Below, piece after piece: positions 26,990-35,167 of a stretch of DNA of 48,088 nucleotides. The notes beneath the pieces were generated by a model. The model ran no database searches and had not been told where the DNA came from. It was given only the letters and a program-made list of their open reading frames with translations. The position numbers were made by a program, and so were the translations under genes. This stretch comes from Comamonadaceae bacterium PBBC2 (GTDB lineage Bacteria; Pseudomonadota; Gammaproteobacteria; Burkholderiales; Burkholderiaceae_C). The first letter of the stretch is position 1. Every line of letters begins with the position of its first letter. The stretch covers positions 1 through 48,088 of the forward strand of contig NKIO01000021.1 of the NCBI GenBank assembly GCA_002255935.1, read 5' to 3'.

Positions 26990-28717
26990 ATGAACTCGAA
27001 AACATGGCACCGCACCCTCCAAGGGGCCGGCGTTTTGTCGGCCGTGGGCGTGCTGATCGCTTGCGGCACTTTGCCGGGTTCTTCGGTGGCGCCCCTCAAG
27101 GCGGCCACGGGCGCCACCTTGGCCAATTGCTCGGCCTTGGTCTCCTCTTTGAAATTGGACAACACCCGCATCGAGTCTTCTGTGTCGGTGGCCGCAGGGG
27201 CTGTCATGCAGGGCGACCGACCCGTGCCTGAGCATTGCCGGGTATTGGGTCGCATGCACGAGCGCAAGGGCAGCGATGGGCGCGACTACGCCATCGGTTT
27301 TGAGATGCGTTTGCCCATGGCTTGGAATGGCCGGTTTTATTACCAAGGCAATGGAGGCCTGGACGGCGCCGTGGTGCCTGCCCTGGGCGCGTTGGGCGGT
27401 GGGCCGCTCACCGGCGCTTTGATGCAAGGCTTTGCGGTGATCAGTTCGGACGCAGGCCATTCGGGCCCGCAAACGACGGTGTTCGGCTTGGAGCCTCAAG
27501 CCCGACTGGACTATGGCTACCAAGCGGTTGAAAAGCTCACGCCCATGGCCAAGCAATTGATCGCGGGGGCTTATGGCAAAGGGCCTGACCGTTCGTACAT
27601 TGGCGGCTGCTCCAACGGTGGGCGCCACGCCATGGTGGCCGCCGCCCGTGTGGGCGATCAGTACGACGGCTACCTGGTCGGTGCGCCGGGCTACCGTTTG
27701 CCTTATGCCGCGCTCACGCAAATCTGGGGGGCCCAGCAGTGGGCCACGATTGCCACACCCGGCGCGACGGTGAAGAACCCGATGAACCCGAACGGCACGC
27801 TGCCCGATTTGGCCAGCGCCTTCACCCCGCAAGAGCGCAGCACCGTGGCCAAAGCCATTGCCGAGAAATGCGATGCCCTGGACGGCGTGCGCGACGGCAT
27901 GGTGCAAGCCACACAGGCTTGCCAGGCCCAATTCAATGTGCACACCGATGTGCCCACCTGCACCGGCGAGCGCCATGGCGCGTGCCTGAGCACGGCACAA
28001 AAGAACGTCATCGCCAGTGTGTTTGCTGGGGCCAAGACATCATCTGGCCAAGCGTTTTACGCCGGCTTTCCTTACGACATGGGCATCGCTGGAGCCAACT
28101 GGGGCACTTGGAAGTTCATCGATTCTTTGATCCGCGATCCGCTGGCCATCGGCACCATCTTCAGCGTGCCGCCAATGCCGCTCAAGCCGCTCGAAGAAAA
28201 CGTCACGGCCCGTCTGGCCATGTTCTCGGCCACCAACGACAGCTTCCGCGAATCGGGCTGGTCGCTCATGACCCCGCCCGGTGAGGCCAACCCCGCCAAC
28301 ATGGCTGCCTTGCGTGCCCGGGGCGCCAAAGTGGTGATGTACCACGGCGTGAGCGATGCGATCTTTTCGGCCGAAGACACCCGCCAGTGGGTCGAGCGCC
28401 TGAACCGCGTGAATGCCAACCCGGGCGCGGACTTTGCCCGCTACTTCCCGGTGCCCGGCATGAACCACTGCAGCATGGGCCCGGCCGCCGATCAGTTTGA
28501 TCTGCTCGGCCCGCTGGTGCAGTGGGTGGAGCAGGGCGTTGCGCCGCAGGCCGTGGTGGCCAGCGTGCGCGGCGCGGGCAATGCCGGTGGCGTGAACACC
28601 GAGCTGCCCGCCGATTGGTCGGCCAAGCGTACCCGGCCGCTTTGCGCCTATCCCACCGTCGCCACTTACAAGGGCAGCGGCTCGGTGGAAGACGCCAGCA
28701 ACTTCAGCTGCCGCTGA
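26990..28717 (+). CDS. Tannase/feruloyl esterase family protein (lipoprotein-like signal)
   Basis: The 575-residue product matches the tannase family, which includes feruloyl esterases and MHETase. The N-terminus has a signal with lipobox-like LIAC, so it may be a lipoprotein. The catalytic triad with its neighbouring disulfide pair is complete: Cys207-Ser208 in GGCSNGG, Asp456 in HGVSDAIFS, and His493-Cys494 in MNHCSMG. A lid domain with several cysteines lies between. It would hydrolyse aromatic carboxylic esters in the envelope. The substrate is not determinable here. It is the third gene of the LuxR-flanked operon. Confidence 0.9.
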   Translation: MNSKTWHRTLQGAGVLSAVGVLIACGTLPGSSVAPLKAATGATLANCSALVSSLKLDNTRIESSVSVAAGAVMQGDRPVPEHCRVLGRMHERKGSDGRDYAIGFEMRLPMAWNGRFYYQGNGGLDGAVVPALGALGGGPLTGALMQGFAVISSDAGHSGPQTTVFGLEPQARLDYGYQAVEKLTPMAKQLIAGAYGKGPDRSYIGGCSNGGRHAMVAAARVGDQYDGYLVGAPGYRLPYAALTQIWGAQQWATIATPGATVKNPMNPNGTLPDLASAFTPQERSTVAKAIAEKCDALDGVRDGMVQATQACQAQFNVHTDVPTCTGERHGACLSTAQKNVIASVFAGAKTSSGQAFYAGFPYDMGIAGANWGTWKFIDSLIRDPLAIGTIFSVPPMPLKPLEENVTARLAMFSATNDSFRESGWSLMTPPGEANPANMAALRARGAKVVMYHGVSDAIFSAEDTRQWVERLNRVNANPGADFARYFPVPGMNHCSMGPAADQFDLLGPLVQWVEQGVAPQAVVASVRGAGNAGGVNTELPADWSAKRTRPLCAYPTVATYKGSGSVEDASNFSCR

Positions 28718-28724
28718 AGTGAGC

Positions 28725-28746
28725 GGGGCCGCTCAACAGCGGCCCC
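28725..28746. terminator. Strong hairpin between convergent genes
   Basis: GGGGCCGCT-CAAC-AGCGGCCCC is a perfect 9-bp stem with a 4-nt loop, 7 bp after the esterase stop and 21 bp before the stop of the convergent DUF1993 gene. There is no T-run, so it may act as a bidirectional hairpin or mRNA end stabiliser. Confidence 0.6.
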
Positions 28747-28767
28747 TGAATCGCGTGCAGCGCAAGC

Positions 28768-29283
28768 TCAGCTCTGCGCGCCCAGAAGGTAATCCACCTT
28801 GCCGACTTCGACGCCGTTGTGGCGCAAGATGTTGTAGGCCGTGGTGATGTGGAAATACATATTGGGCAGCATCCAACCGGTGAGGTAGTCCTGACCTTTG
28901 AGGGTGCGGGTTTTGCCCGGACCTGCGGGGAAGGTGATCTCTTTGTCCTCGGTGCCATCCAGCGCGGTGGCAGGCACGGTGGCGATGTAAGCCAAGGTTT
29001 TCTGGATGCGTTCTTGCAGTTGGGCCAGCGTGGTTTCGGTGTCGTCGAACTTGGGCGCTTCCACACCAGAGAGGCGGGCCACGCCGTTTTTCACCGCGTC
29101 GCAGGCGATCAGGATCTGGCGCGTGAAGGGCAGCATGTCGGGCGCCAGGCGGTAGGTGGTCAGCGCCGCAGGATCGATTTTCTTGGCCTCGACGAATTGC
29201 TCGGCTTTGCTCAGGATGTGGCTCAGATTGCTGAGCATGCGGGTGCACACAGGCAAACTGGCGCTGGACATGGAAATGGTCAT
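28768..29283 (-). CDS. DUF1993 family protein
   Basis: The 171-residue product matches DUF1993, a DinB-like four-helix bundle: LPVCTRMLSNLSHILSKAEQF, LAPDMLPFTRQILIACDAVKNG, and PNMYFHITTAYNILRHNGVEVGK at the C-terminus. Members are of unknown function; the conserved His residues may bind metal, as in DinB proteins. The ATG at 29283 is used; another ATG four codons later is possible. It is last in a five-gene minus-strand run. Confidence 0.87.
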   Translation of the reverse strand: MTISMSSASLPVCTRMLSNLSHILSKAEQFVEAKKIDPAALTTYRLAPDMLPFTRQILIACDAVKNGVARLSGVEAPKFDDTETTLAQLQERIQKTLAYIATVPATALDGTEDKEITFPAGPGKTRTLKGQDYLTGWMLPNMYFHITTAYNILRHNGVEVGKVDYLLGAQS

Positions 29284-29309
29284 GGAAGTCTCCGGTGGTT
29301 GTTGAAAAG

Positions 29310-29888
29310 TCAGGCGTTGGCCGCAGGCAGCGCACTCACGCGCTCGCCAATGGCATAAAAGTGGCCGCCCGCGACATGGTGCAGGCTGCGCAGTTCAGAT
29401 GGGGCGTCCTCAAAGTGCCAGCGGCCTTCTGTGAAAACGCGTGCATCGGCCCAGGCGGTGATGACCTCGGCCAATATCAAGTCGTGCGGTCCGGCCACAT
29501 GGGCGGTGGCGGGCAGTACGCGGCATTCGAGTTGCGCGATGCAGCCATCGACCAGGGGCACACCCGTATGAGTGGCGGCGTGGGTGGTGATGCCACAACG
29601 CGCCAGTTTGTCGGGCTGGTTCTTGCCGCTCATGTTGCCCGCTGACATGACCAGATCACGTTGCGCCACACAGGGCACATTGAGGCTCAGCACGCCAGAG
29701 GCATCGATCAGCTCACGGGTCAGCGTGGCCTTGTCAATGACGACAGCGATCTTGGGCGTGTCAAAGTCCAGTGGCATGGCCCAGGCGGCGGCCATCACGT
29801 TGCTGCGGCCAGCATGCAGACTGCCCACCAGCACAGTGGGGCCGTGGTTGAGCAAGCGGTAGGCGTGTTTCAGTTCAACAGCGTGCAT
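29310..29888 (-). CDS. Flavin reductase-like FMN-binding protein
   Basis: The 192-residue product has the flavin reductase-like split-barrel fold: AYRLLNHGPTVLVGSLHAGRSNVMAAAWAMPLDF at the start, SLNVPCVAQRDLV, and SGKNQPDKLA. It probably binds FMN and reduces flavin with NAD(P)H or uses the flavin itself. The partner is unknown. The gene lies 6 bp after the small lipoprotein gene. Confidence 0.87.
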   Translation of the reverse strand: MHAVELKHAYRLLNHGPTVLVGSLHAGRSNVMAAAWAMPLDFDTPKIAVVIDKATLTRELIDASGVLSLNVPCVAQRDLVMSAGNMSGKNQPDKLARCGITTHAATHTGVPLVDGCIAQLECRVLPATAHVAGPHDLILAEVITAWADARVFTEGRWHFEDAPSELRSLHHVAGGHFYAIGERVSALPAANA

Positions 29889-29894
29889 GGGCGT

Positions 29895-30098
29895 TCAGCG
29901 GTTTTCGGGAGAGAGCACCGAGCGCTCTTTTTGGTATTGGTCATAACGGGGCAAGCCCGGATGCGGGGGCGCACTGGTGCCCACGGCTTTGGCCCTTTCC
30001 TGGGCGCGTATTTCTTCGTACACGGCTTGTGTGGACGTCAAGCCGCAGCCAGACAGTGCGGTGAAAAGCGTCAGGGGAATGAGGGTCTTGAACGTCAT
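29895..30098 (-). CDS. Small lipoprotein of unknown function
   Basis: The 67-residue product begins with a hydrophobic signal ending in a lipobox (LSGC), followed by a short charged mature part of about 49 residues (QAVYEEIRAQERAKAVG, then a Pro-rich stretch). It would be anchored in the outer or inner membrane. The ATG at 30098 overlaps the DUF2164 stop by 4 bp. No family recognised. Confidence 0.72.
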   Translation of the reverse strand: MTFKTLIPLTLFTALSGCGLTSTQAVYEEIRAQERAKAVGTSAPPHPGLPRYDQYQKERSVLSPENR

Positions 30099-30358
30099 TT
30101 GCGTTGGTTGAATTTTTGCCAATACTGGAATTCGTCCTCGCGGATTTCGTATTCCAGATCTTCCACTCGGGTGAGCATGCGCTCTTTGGCATCGCTCACG
30201 GCACGGTTGTAGATGCTGGGGCCGATTTCTTGGAGCACAAATCCGAGCAAGGCACCGGCAGAAATGTTGCCGATTTTTTGCTCGAAGTTGGCTTCAAAGT
30301 AGCGCTCAATGCTGGCAATCGCCTGAGCGCGGTCTTCTTTGCTCAGTTGAATGGACAT
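30095..30358 (-). CDS. DUF2164 family protein
   Basis: The 87-residue product matches DUF2164: start SIQLSKEDRAQAIASIERYFEANFEQKIGNISAGALLGFVLQEIGPSIYNRAVSDA in conserved pieces, then a charged helix. The function is unknown. It is coupled to the lipoprotein gene by a 4-bp overlap and lies 9 bp after RidA. Confidence 0.87.
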   Translation of the reverse strand: MSIQLSKEDRAQAIASIERYFEANFEQKIGNISAGALLGFVLQEIGPSIYNRAVSDAKERMLTRVEDLEYEIREDEFQYWQKFNQRK

Positions 30359-30367
30359 GGCCGAGGG

Positions 30368-30826
30368 TCAAGCCAGTTCGGCAATCAACTCAATCTCGAC
30401 GCAGGCCCCCAGCGGGATCTGGGCCACGCCAAAGGCGCTGCGGGCGTGTGCGCCGACTTGGGGGCCGAAGACCTGGCCCAGCAGTTCGCTGCAGCCGTTG
30501 GTCACCAGGTGCTGCTCGGTGAAGTCGCCGGTTGAGTTGACCAGGCTCATCACTTTGACAATGCGTTTGACCTTGTTCAGGTCGCCCACGGCGGCGTGCA
30601 GCGTGCCCATCAGGTCAATCGCCACGGCACGGGCCGCTTGCTGGCCTTCGGCGGTGCTGATGTCTTTGCCCAATTGGCCGGCCCAGACTTTGCCATCTTT
30701 CTTGGCGATGTGGCCGGAAAGGTAAACCAGATTTCCGCTTTGCACAAAAGGCACATAGGCCGCAGCGGGCACAGCCACGGGGGGCAGTTCGATGTGGAGG
30801 GATTTCAGGGTGTCGTAAACGCTCAT
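30368..30826 (-). CDS. RidA family protein (YjgF/YER057c/UK114)
   Basis: The 152-residue product matches the RidA superfamily: YVPFVQSGNLVYLSGHIAKKDG, MGTLHAAVGDLNKVKRIVKVMSLV, and the C-terminal signature SAFGVAQIPLGACVEIELIAEL. Archetypal RidA hydrolyses reactive enamines/imines from PLP enzymes. The longer form here resembles the RidA subfamily of about 150 residues, whose substrate is less clear. The ATG at 30826 was chosen by homology. It heads a run with DUF2164, the lipoprotein, the flavin reductase and DUF1993. Confidence 0.9.
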   Translation of the reverse strand: MSVYDTLKSLHIELPPVAVPAAAYVPFVQSGNLVYLSGHIAKKDGKVWAGQLGKDISTAEGQQAARAVAIDLMGTLHAAVGDLNKVKRIVKVMSLVNSTGDFTEQHLVTNGCSELLGQVFGPQVGAHARSAFGVAQIPLGACVEIELIAELA

Positions 30827-30936
30827 GGCAGGGGTCGTTTCTAGGTGAAAAAAGCGTTCAGCAGAGGCTGAACAATTGAAAAAACAGCCCAGATTGTCGC
30901 CGAAGCGGTCTGCGTCATGGGGCGGCGGTGGTATCG

Positions 30937-31068
30937 GCAAGTCGGTGGCTTCAGCGGTAGGTCGGCGGCTTCAGCCCCGACAGGGATGTTGTGCTTGACC
31001 ACCGATGTCGGAGCTGAAGCTACCGACCTACGGGGGTGGCGATGTCGGAGCTGAAGCTGCCGAACTAC
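30937..31068. repeat. REP family A cluster (at least three full halves)
   Basis: A partial half at about 30937-30955 is followed by full halves at 30957-30981, 31007-31031 and 31044-31068. The first full half and the second form a REPIN; the third repeats the second in the same orientation. The cluster occupies the gap between RidA and the transglutaminase gene. Confidence 0.75.
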
Positions 31069-31092
31069 GGGAACGGCGCTGTTGGCGTTGAA

Positions 31093-31992
31093 TCACTCGC
31101 CCACTGGCGCCACCGTCACGGCCACTTCCAGGGTGTGGGCGCCGCCGCCTTGCAGCACGCCGCGCAGGGGCGATACATCGGCAAAGTCGCGGCCGATGGC
31201 CAGGCGCACATAGTCCAGGCCCGGACTGGCCAGGCCGCAGCGGTTGTTGGTGGGGTCCAGGTCCAGCCAGCCTTGGCTGGCGTGGCTGGCCAGTTCGGGC
31301 AGATAGACCGAGGCCCAAGCGTGCGAGGCATCGCTGCCCACCAGGCGCGGCTGGCCGGAGGGCGGTTGCGTGAGCAAATAACCGCTCACGTAGCGTGCGG
31401 GCAAACCCAGTGATCGCAAGCAGGCCAGCAAGATGTGCGCAAAGTCTTGGCAAACGCCGCGACGGTTTTCCAGCGCTTCGATCGCGGGGGTGTTGATGTC
31501 GGTGCTTTGCGAGGCATAGGTGAAGTCGCGGTGCATGCGCGCCGTCAGCTCCATGGCCGCTTGCATCAAAGGGCGGCCGGGGCTGAAGCTGCTTTGGGCA
31601 TAGGCCAAAAACGCTTCGTGCACGGGGGCGTGGTGCGAGCCGAACACAAAGCCGTTGTTCACATCGGCGGGGTGGCCGCCTCGGTAGCGGAAATGCTCTC
31701 GCACCGACTCCCAGCTTTGCGTCGAGGTGGCGGGTGCGATGGGCGAGGTTTGGAGTTCGCTGTAGGCACGCACCCGCAAGCCGTCGTGCGGGTTGTTCAG
31801 CGCCCAGTAGGCGCGGTGGTTGCAAAAGGCATCGATGTTGTGCTGCACCGTAGCGGCGGGCTCCACATCCAGTTGGTGCTGCAGCACGGTTTGGCAGGGC
31901 GTGTTGGCCGGTTGCAGGTGGGCCACATGCTGCGCGGTTTGCACCGCAGGGCTGTAGCTGTAACGGGTTTCGTGGGTGATGGCCAAGTGCAT
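31093..31992 (-). CDS. Transglutaminase-like family protein
   Basis: The 299-residue product has an N-terminal beta domain (HETRYSYSPAVQTAQHVAHLQP) and a transglutaminase-like core with the Cys-His-Asp triad: Cys181 in RRGVCQDFAH, His224 in DASHAWASVY, Asp246 in WLDLDPTNN. In bacteria these domains mostly act as cysteine peptidases or amidases, not cross-linkers. It lies 6 bp after the fused ATP-grasp/alpha-E gene and clearly forms one transcription unit with it. This neighbourhood is known as a predicted peptide-synthesis or tagging system. The physiological product is unknown. Confidence 0.9.
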   Translation of the reverse strand: MHLAITHETRYSYSPAVQTAQHVAHLQPANTPCQTVLQHQLDVEPAATVQHNIDAFCNHRAYWALNNPHDGLRVRAYSELQTSPIAPATSTQSWESVREHFRYRGGHPADVNNGFVFGSHHAPVHEAFLAYAQSSFSPGRPLMQAAMELTARMHRDFTYASQSTDINTPAIEALENRRGVCQDFAHILLACLRSLGLPARYVSGYLLTQPPSGQPRLVGSDASHAWASVYLPELASHASQGWLDLDPTNNRCGLASPGLDYVRLAIGRDFADVSPLRGVLQGGGAHTLEVAVTVAPVGE

Positions 31993-31998
31993 GGGGTC

Positions 31999-34647
31999 TC
32001 AAGCGCCAAAGCTGAAGCGGGCGTCGCCACTGTGGGTGAAGAACAGACCGCACAGCTGGTCTGACACATGCCGTGCCGAGCTCTGGCATTCGGCCAGCGC
32101 CGCGTGCAAGGGCAAGGGGTGTTTGGCGCTGGCCAAGATGGCGTCGGCCGTGCAGTCCAGTGGCCACAGGGCTTCGGGTGTGAGGTCCACCAAACGCGGC
32201 ACCACCGCAGCCAGGGGCACGGTGGCCCCATCGGCCAAGCTGCCCATGCGCAGCAAGCGCGAGCGCAAGGTGTGCGCCACCCAGCCCAAGGCGCGGGGGT
32301 TGTCCGGGTTGGTCACCAGCAGGTCCATCAGGGCTTGCGGGGTGCGGCTTTGCTGGTACTGCGCATGGAAGCTGATGGTGCTGTCAAACAGGTCCAGCAC
32401 CGCGTCAAAGCCGGCTTGTTCGCCGATCAGGCCGCCTTGCACGGCGGTGCTCAGGGCGCTCGATAAAAATTCCAGTCGCTCGATGTGCCGGCCAATCGAC
32501 AACAGGCGCCAACCATCGTCGCGCGTCATGCGGTCGGTTTGTGCGCCGGTCAGGGCCGCCAGCATCTGGCTGGTCTCGGCCAGCAGGGCTTGGACTTCCA
32601 CCGTGTCTTGCGAGTTGTCGCTGGCCACCGAATTGAAAAAGCGCGATTCGGCCTGCTCCAGCAAACGCCAGTGCTCGGGCGACAAACGCTCGCGCACCGA
32701 CGAGGCGGCCAAACGCACCGAGCGCAAATTGAAACCCACGCTGGTGGCCAGTTTGTTGTCCCACAGGCCAGCGATCAGCGAGCGCTCGAACACGCGGTGC
32801 GCTTGCGCTGCGGCAGGCACGCCCGGGCGCACCAGGCCGTGGCGTGTGGCCATGGCGGTGATGAAGTTCAAGAGCTGCGGCTGGTTCTGGTTTTCGCTGT
32901 TCAAAATCTCCAGGCTCAGGCGCACCAAGCGCAGCGTGTTTTCGGTGCGCTCGGTGTAGCGGCCCATCCAGAACAGGTTCTCGGCGGCGCGGCTGGTGAC
33001 CAGGCGCTGGCGCTGGGCCAGCACGCTGGCCGAGGGTTGGCTCGATTCGGCTTTGGCCGCGCTGATGGGCGCACTGGCTGGCGAAGTGGTGGTCTCGGCG
33101 GCTTTGGCTTGCACCCACACATCGGCACTGCTGCCGCCGCGTTGCATGGAGGCAATGCCTGCGCGGGTGCCCAAACGGGCCAGACCGCCGGGCAGCACTT
33201 GCCAGCCGCCTTGGGCATCGGCCACGGCAAACACGCGCAGCACCACCGGGCGCGATTCGATCGCGGGCTGGCCATCGGCCTGCACCTGCCAAGTCGGCTG
33301 GTGCGACAGCGGCAACCACGATTGCAAGGTGTAGGCATCGGGGTCGCGCAGGATGCGCCCAGCCCATTCGTCTTGCTCGCGGCGGCTCAGTTGGTGGCCC
33401 AGCACCGGCTCAAAACTGTGGCGGTCGGTGTGGTAGGGGTAAGTGGGTTTGATCACACAACCCTGGATGCGCGGCAGCACATCTTGCAGGGCCGCCGCTT
33501 CGCCACACCACCAGCTGGGAATGGCGGGCAGCTGTAACTCTTGCCCCAATAAATCCCGCGCCAGTGCAGGCATGAAGCCCAGCAGTGCATTCGACTCCAA
33601 AAAGCCCGAGCCCGGCGTGTTGGCCACCAGCACATGGCCGCTGCGCACCGCTTGCAAAAGACCGGGCACACCCAGGGTGGAGTCGGCACGCAGCTCCAGC
33701 GGGTCCAGCCAGTCGTCGTCCACACGGCGCAAGAGGCCATGCACCGGCTGCAGGCCTTGCAGGGTTTTGAGGTAGAGCTTTTCGTCGCGCACCGTCAGGT
33801 CGTTGCCCTGCACCAGGCTCAGGCCCAGGTAGCGGGCCAGGTAGGCGTGCTCAAAATAGGTTTCGTTGTAAGGGCCGGGGGTGAGCAGCGCGATGTGGGC
33901 CGAGGCCCCTGCCGGGCTGCGGGCCTTGAGCCCATCGATCAGGGTGCGGTAGGTCTCGGCCAGGCGCTGCACCGGAAAGCCTTCAAACGCCTTGGGGAAC
34001 TGGCGCGAGACGATGAGGCGGTTTTCCAGCAAATAACCCAGGCCCGAAGGCGCTTGTGTGCGCTGCGACAAAAGCCACCAACAGCCGTCCGGCCCACGGG
34101 CCAAGTCAAACGCGGCCAGCGACAGGTAGCGGCCACCCACGGGCGGCACGCCGTGCATGGCGGGCAGGTAAGCGGGGTGGCCTTGTATCAGCGCCGCAGG
34201 CAAATGGCCATCAAGCACCAGTTTTTGGGGGCCGTAGGCATCGGCCATGATGCGTTCGAGCAATTGCATGCGCTGCAAAACGCCCGCTTCGATCTGCTGC
34301 CAGTTGGCCTCGGGCACCATGAGCGGGAAGAGGTCGAGCGACCAGGGGCGCTGCGGCTGGTCGGCCGCGGCATAGACGTTGTAGGTGATGCCGTTGTCGC
34401 GCACTTGCCGCTGCAAGTTGCCCATGCGCAGCCCCAAGCCGTCCAGGCCTTCGCTGCCCAGGTGCTGGATGAAGGTCTGCCAGGCTTCGCTCATCTGCGC
34501 CGGGTCTTGGGGCGATGGCGCCGCCGTGTTGGTTGATCCTCGCAGCTCGTCCCAATGGCCCGCGGGCGCCGCCAGAGCCTGGTGCGCCAGCCAATTCATG
34601 GCCTGTGCATCCAGTTTTTCACAGCGGTTTTCGCGGGGTTCATTCAT
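31999..34647 (-). CDS. Fused circularly permuted ATP-grasp and alpha-E domain protein
   Basis: The 882-residue product joins two modules that are separate genes at 41575-44020. Residues about 1-530 are a circularly permuted ATP-grasp domain (VRDNGITYNVYAA, LLTPGPYNETYFEHAYLARYLG, LYLKTLQGLQPVHGLLRRVDDDWLDP), which would ligate a carboxylate to an amine using ATP. Residues about 560-870 are an alpha-E helical domain (LVTSRAAENLFWMGRYTERTENTLRLVRL, then LSIGRHIERLEFLSSAL). The segment between has a Ser/Ala-rich linker. Around residue 400 the Gly-rich ATP loop of the separate paralogue (HGAGGYGML) is replaced by PTYPYHTDRHSF. The reaction is unknown. It is upstream of a transglutaminase gene. 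Confidence 0.9.
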   Translation of the reverse strand: MNEPRENRCEKLDAQAMNWLAHQALAAPAGHWDELRGSTNTAAPSPQDPAQMSEAWQTFIQHLGSEGLDGLGLRMGNLQRQVRDNGITYNVYAAADQPQRPWSLDLFPLMVPEANWQQIEAGVLQRMQLLERIMADAYGPQKLVLDGHLPAALIQGHPAYLPAMHGVPPVGGRYLSLAAFDLARGPDGCWWLLSQRTQAPSGLGYLLENRLIVSRQFPKAFEGFPVQRLAETYRTLIDGLKARSPAGASAHIALLTPGPYNETYFEHAYLARYLGLSLVQGNDLTVRDEKLYLKTLQGLQPVHGLLRRVDDDWLDPLELRADSTLGVPGLLQAVRSGHVLVANTPGSGFLESNALLGFMPALARDLLGQELQLPAIPSWWCGEAAALQDVLPRIQGCVIKPTYPYHTDRHSFEPVLGHQLSRREQDEWAGRILRDPDAYTLQSWLPLSHQPTWQVQADGQPAIESRPVVLRVFAVADAQGGWQVLPGGLARLGTRAGIASMQRGGSSADVWVQAKAAETTTSPASAPISAAKAESSQPSASVLAQRQRLVTSRAAENLFWMGRYTERTENTLRLVRLSLEILNSENQNQPQLLNFITAMATRHGLVRPGVPAAAQAHRVFERSLIAGLWDNKLATSVGFNLRSVRLAASSVRERLSPEHWRLLEQAESRFFNSVASDNSQDTVEVQALLAETSQMLAALTGAQTDRMTRDDGWRLLSIGRHIERLEFLSSALSTAVQGGLIGEQAGFDAVLDLFDSTISFHAQYQQSRTPQALMDLLVTNPDNPRALGWVAHTLRSRLLRMGSLADGATVPLAAVVPRLVDLTPEALWPLDCTADAILASAKHPLPLHAALAECQSSARHVSDQLCGLFFTHSGDARFSFGA

Positions 34648-34673
34648 GCGGCCATTGTCGCTGTTTTATCGCC

Positions 34674-35151
34674 ATCGCCGAACACAGTTCAGCTCCCACG
34701 GGGTGGTGCTTGGCAGGGGTATTGGTCATGCCTATGGCTTGTAGGAACTCAACTGTGTTGAGCGATGGCTGGGGTTTGTAGAAGCCCAACTCTGTTGGGC
34801 GATGGGTGTTATTTGTAGGAGCCCAACTGTGTTGGGCGATCGGTGGTGGACCACAAGTGCTGCAATCGCCGAACTAAGTTCAGCTCCCACGGGGTGGTGC
34901 TTGGCAGCGGTATTGGTCATGCCGATTTCTTGTAGGAGCTCAACTGTGTTGAACGATGGGTGATATTTGTAGGAGCCCAACTGTGTTGGGCGATGGGTGG
35001 TGGTCCACAGGCGCTGCCATCGCCGAACGAAGTTCAGCTCCCACGGGGGTGGTGGTTGGCGGCGGTCTTGGTCATGCCGATGGCTTGTAGGAACTCAACT
35101 GTGTTGGGCGATGGCTGATGTTTGTGGGAGCCCAACTCTGTTGGGCGATGG
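34674..35151. repeat. Array of REP family B elements (three units)
   Basis: This 520-bp gap (34648-35167) holds no gene. It consists of three units. Each begins with an inverted half (34674-34699, 34865-34890, 35019-35044; GTGG head on the minus strand), followed by two or three direct halves (34741-34768, 34778-34805, 34815-34843; 34932-34959, 34969-34996; 35087-35114, 35124-35151). Core palindrome: GCCCAAC-TGT-GTTGGGC behind GTAG. Unit lengths are about 191 and 154 bp. The text between halves is also conserved (GGTATTGGTCATGCC). Confidence 0.85.
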
Positions 35152-35167
35152 TGCTCCCACAAGCGGG

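Noticed and set aside
34674..35151. CRISPR-like array
   Set aside because: Repeats are palindromic, occur in both orientations, have irregular spacing, and the spacers are themselves partly conserved. No cas genes are present. REP elements explain it better.
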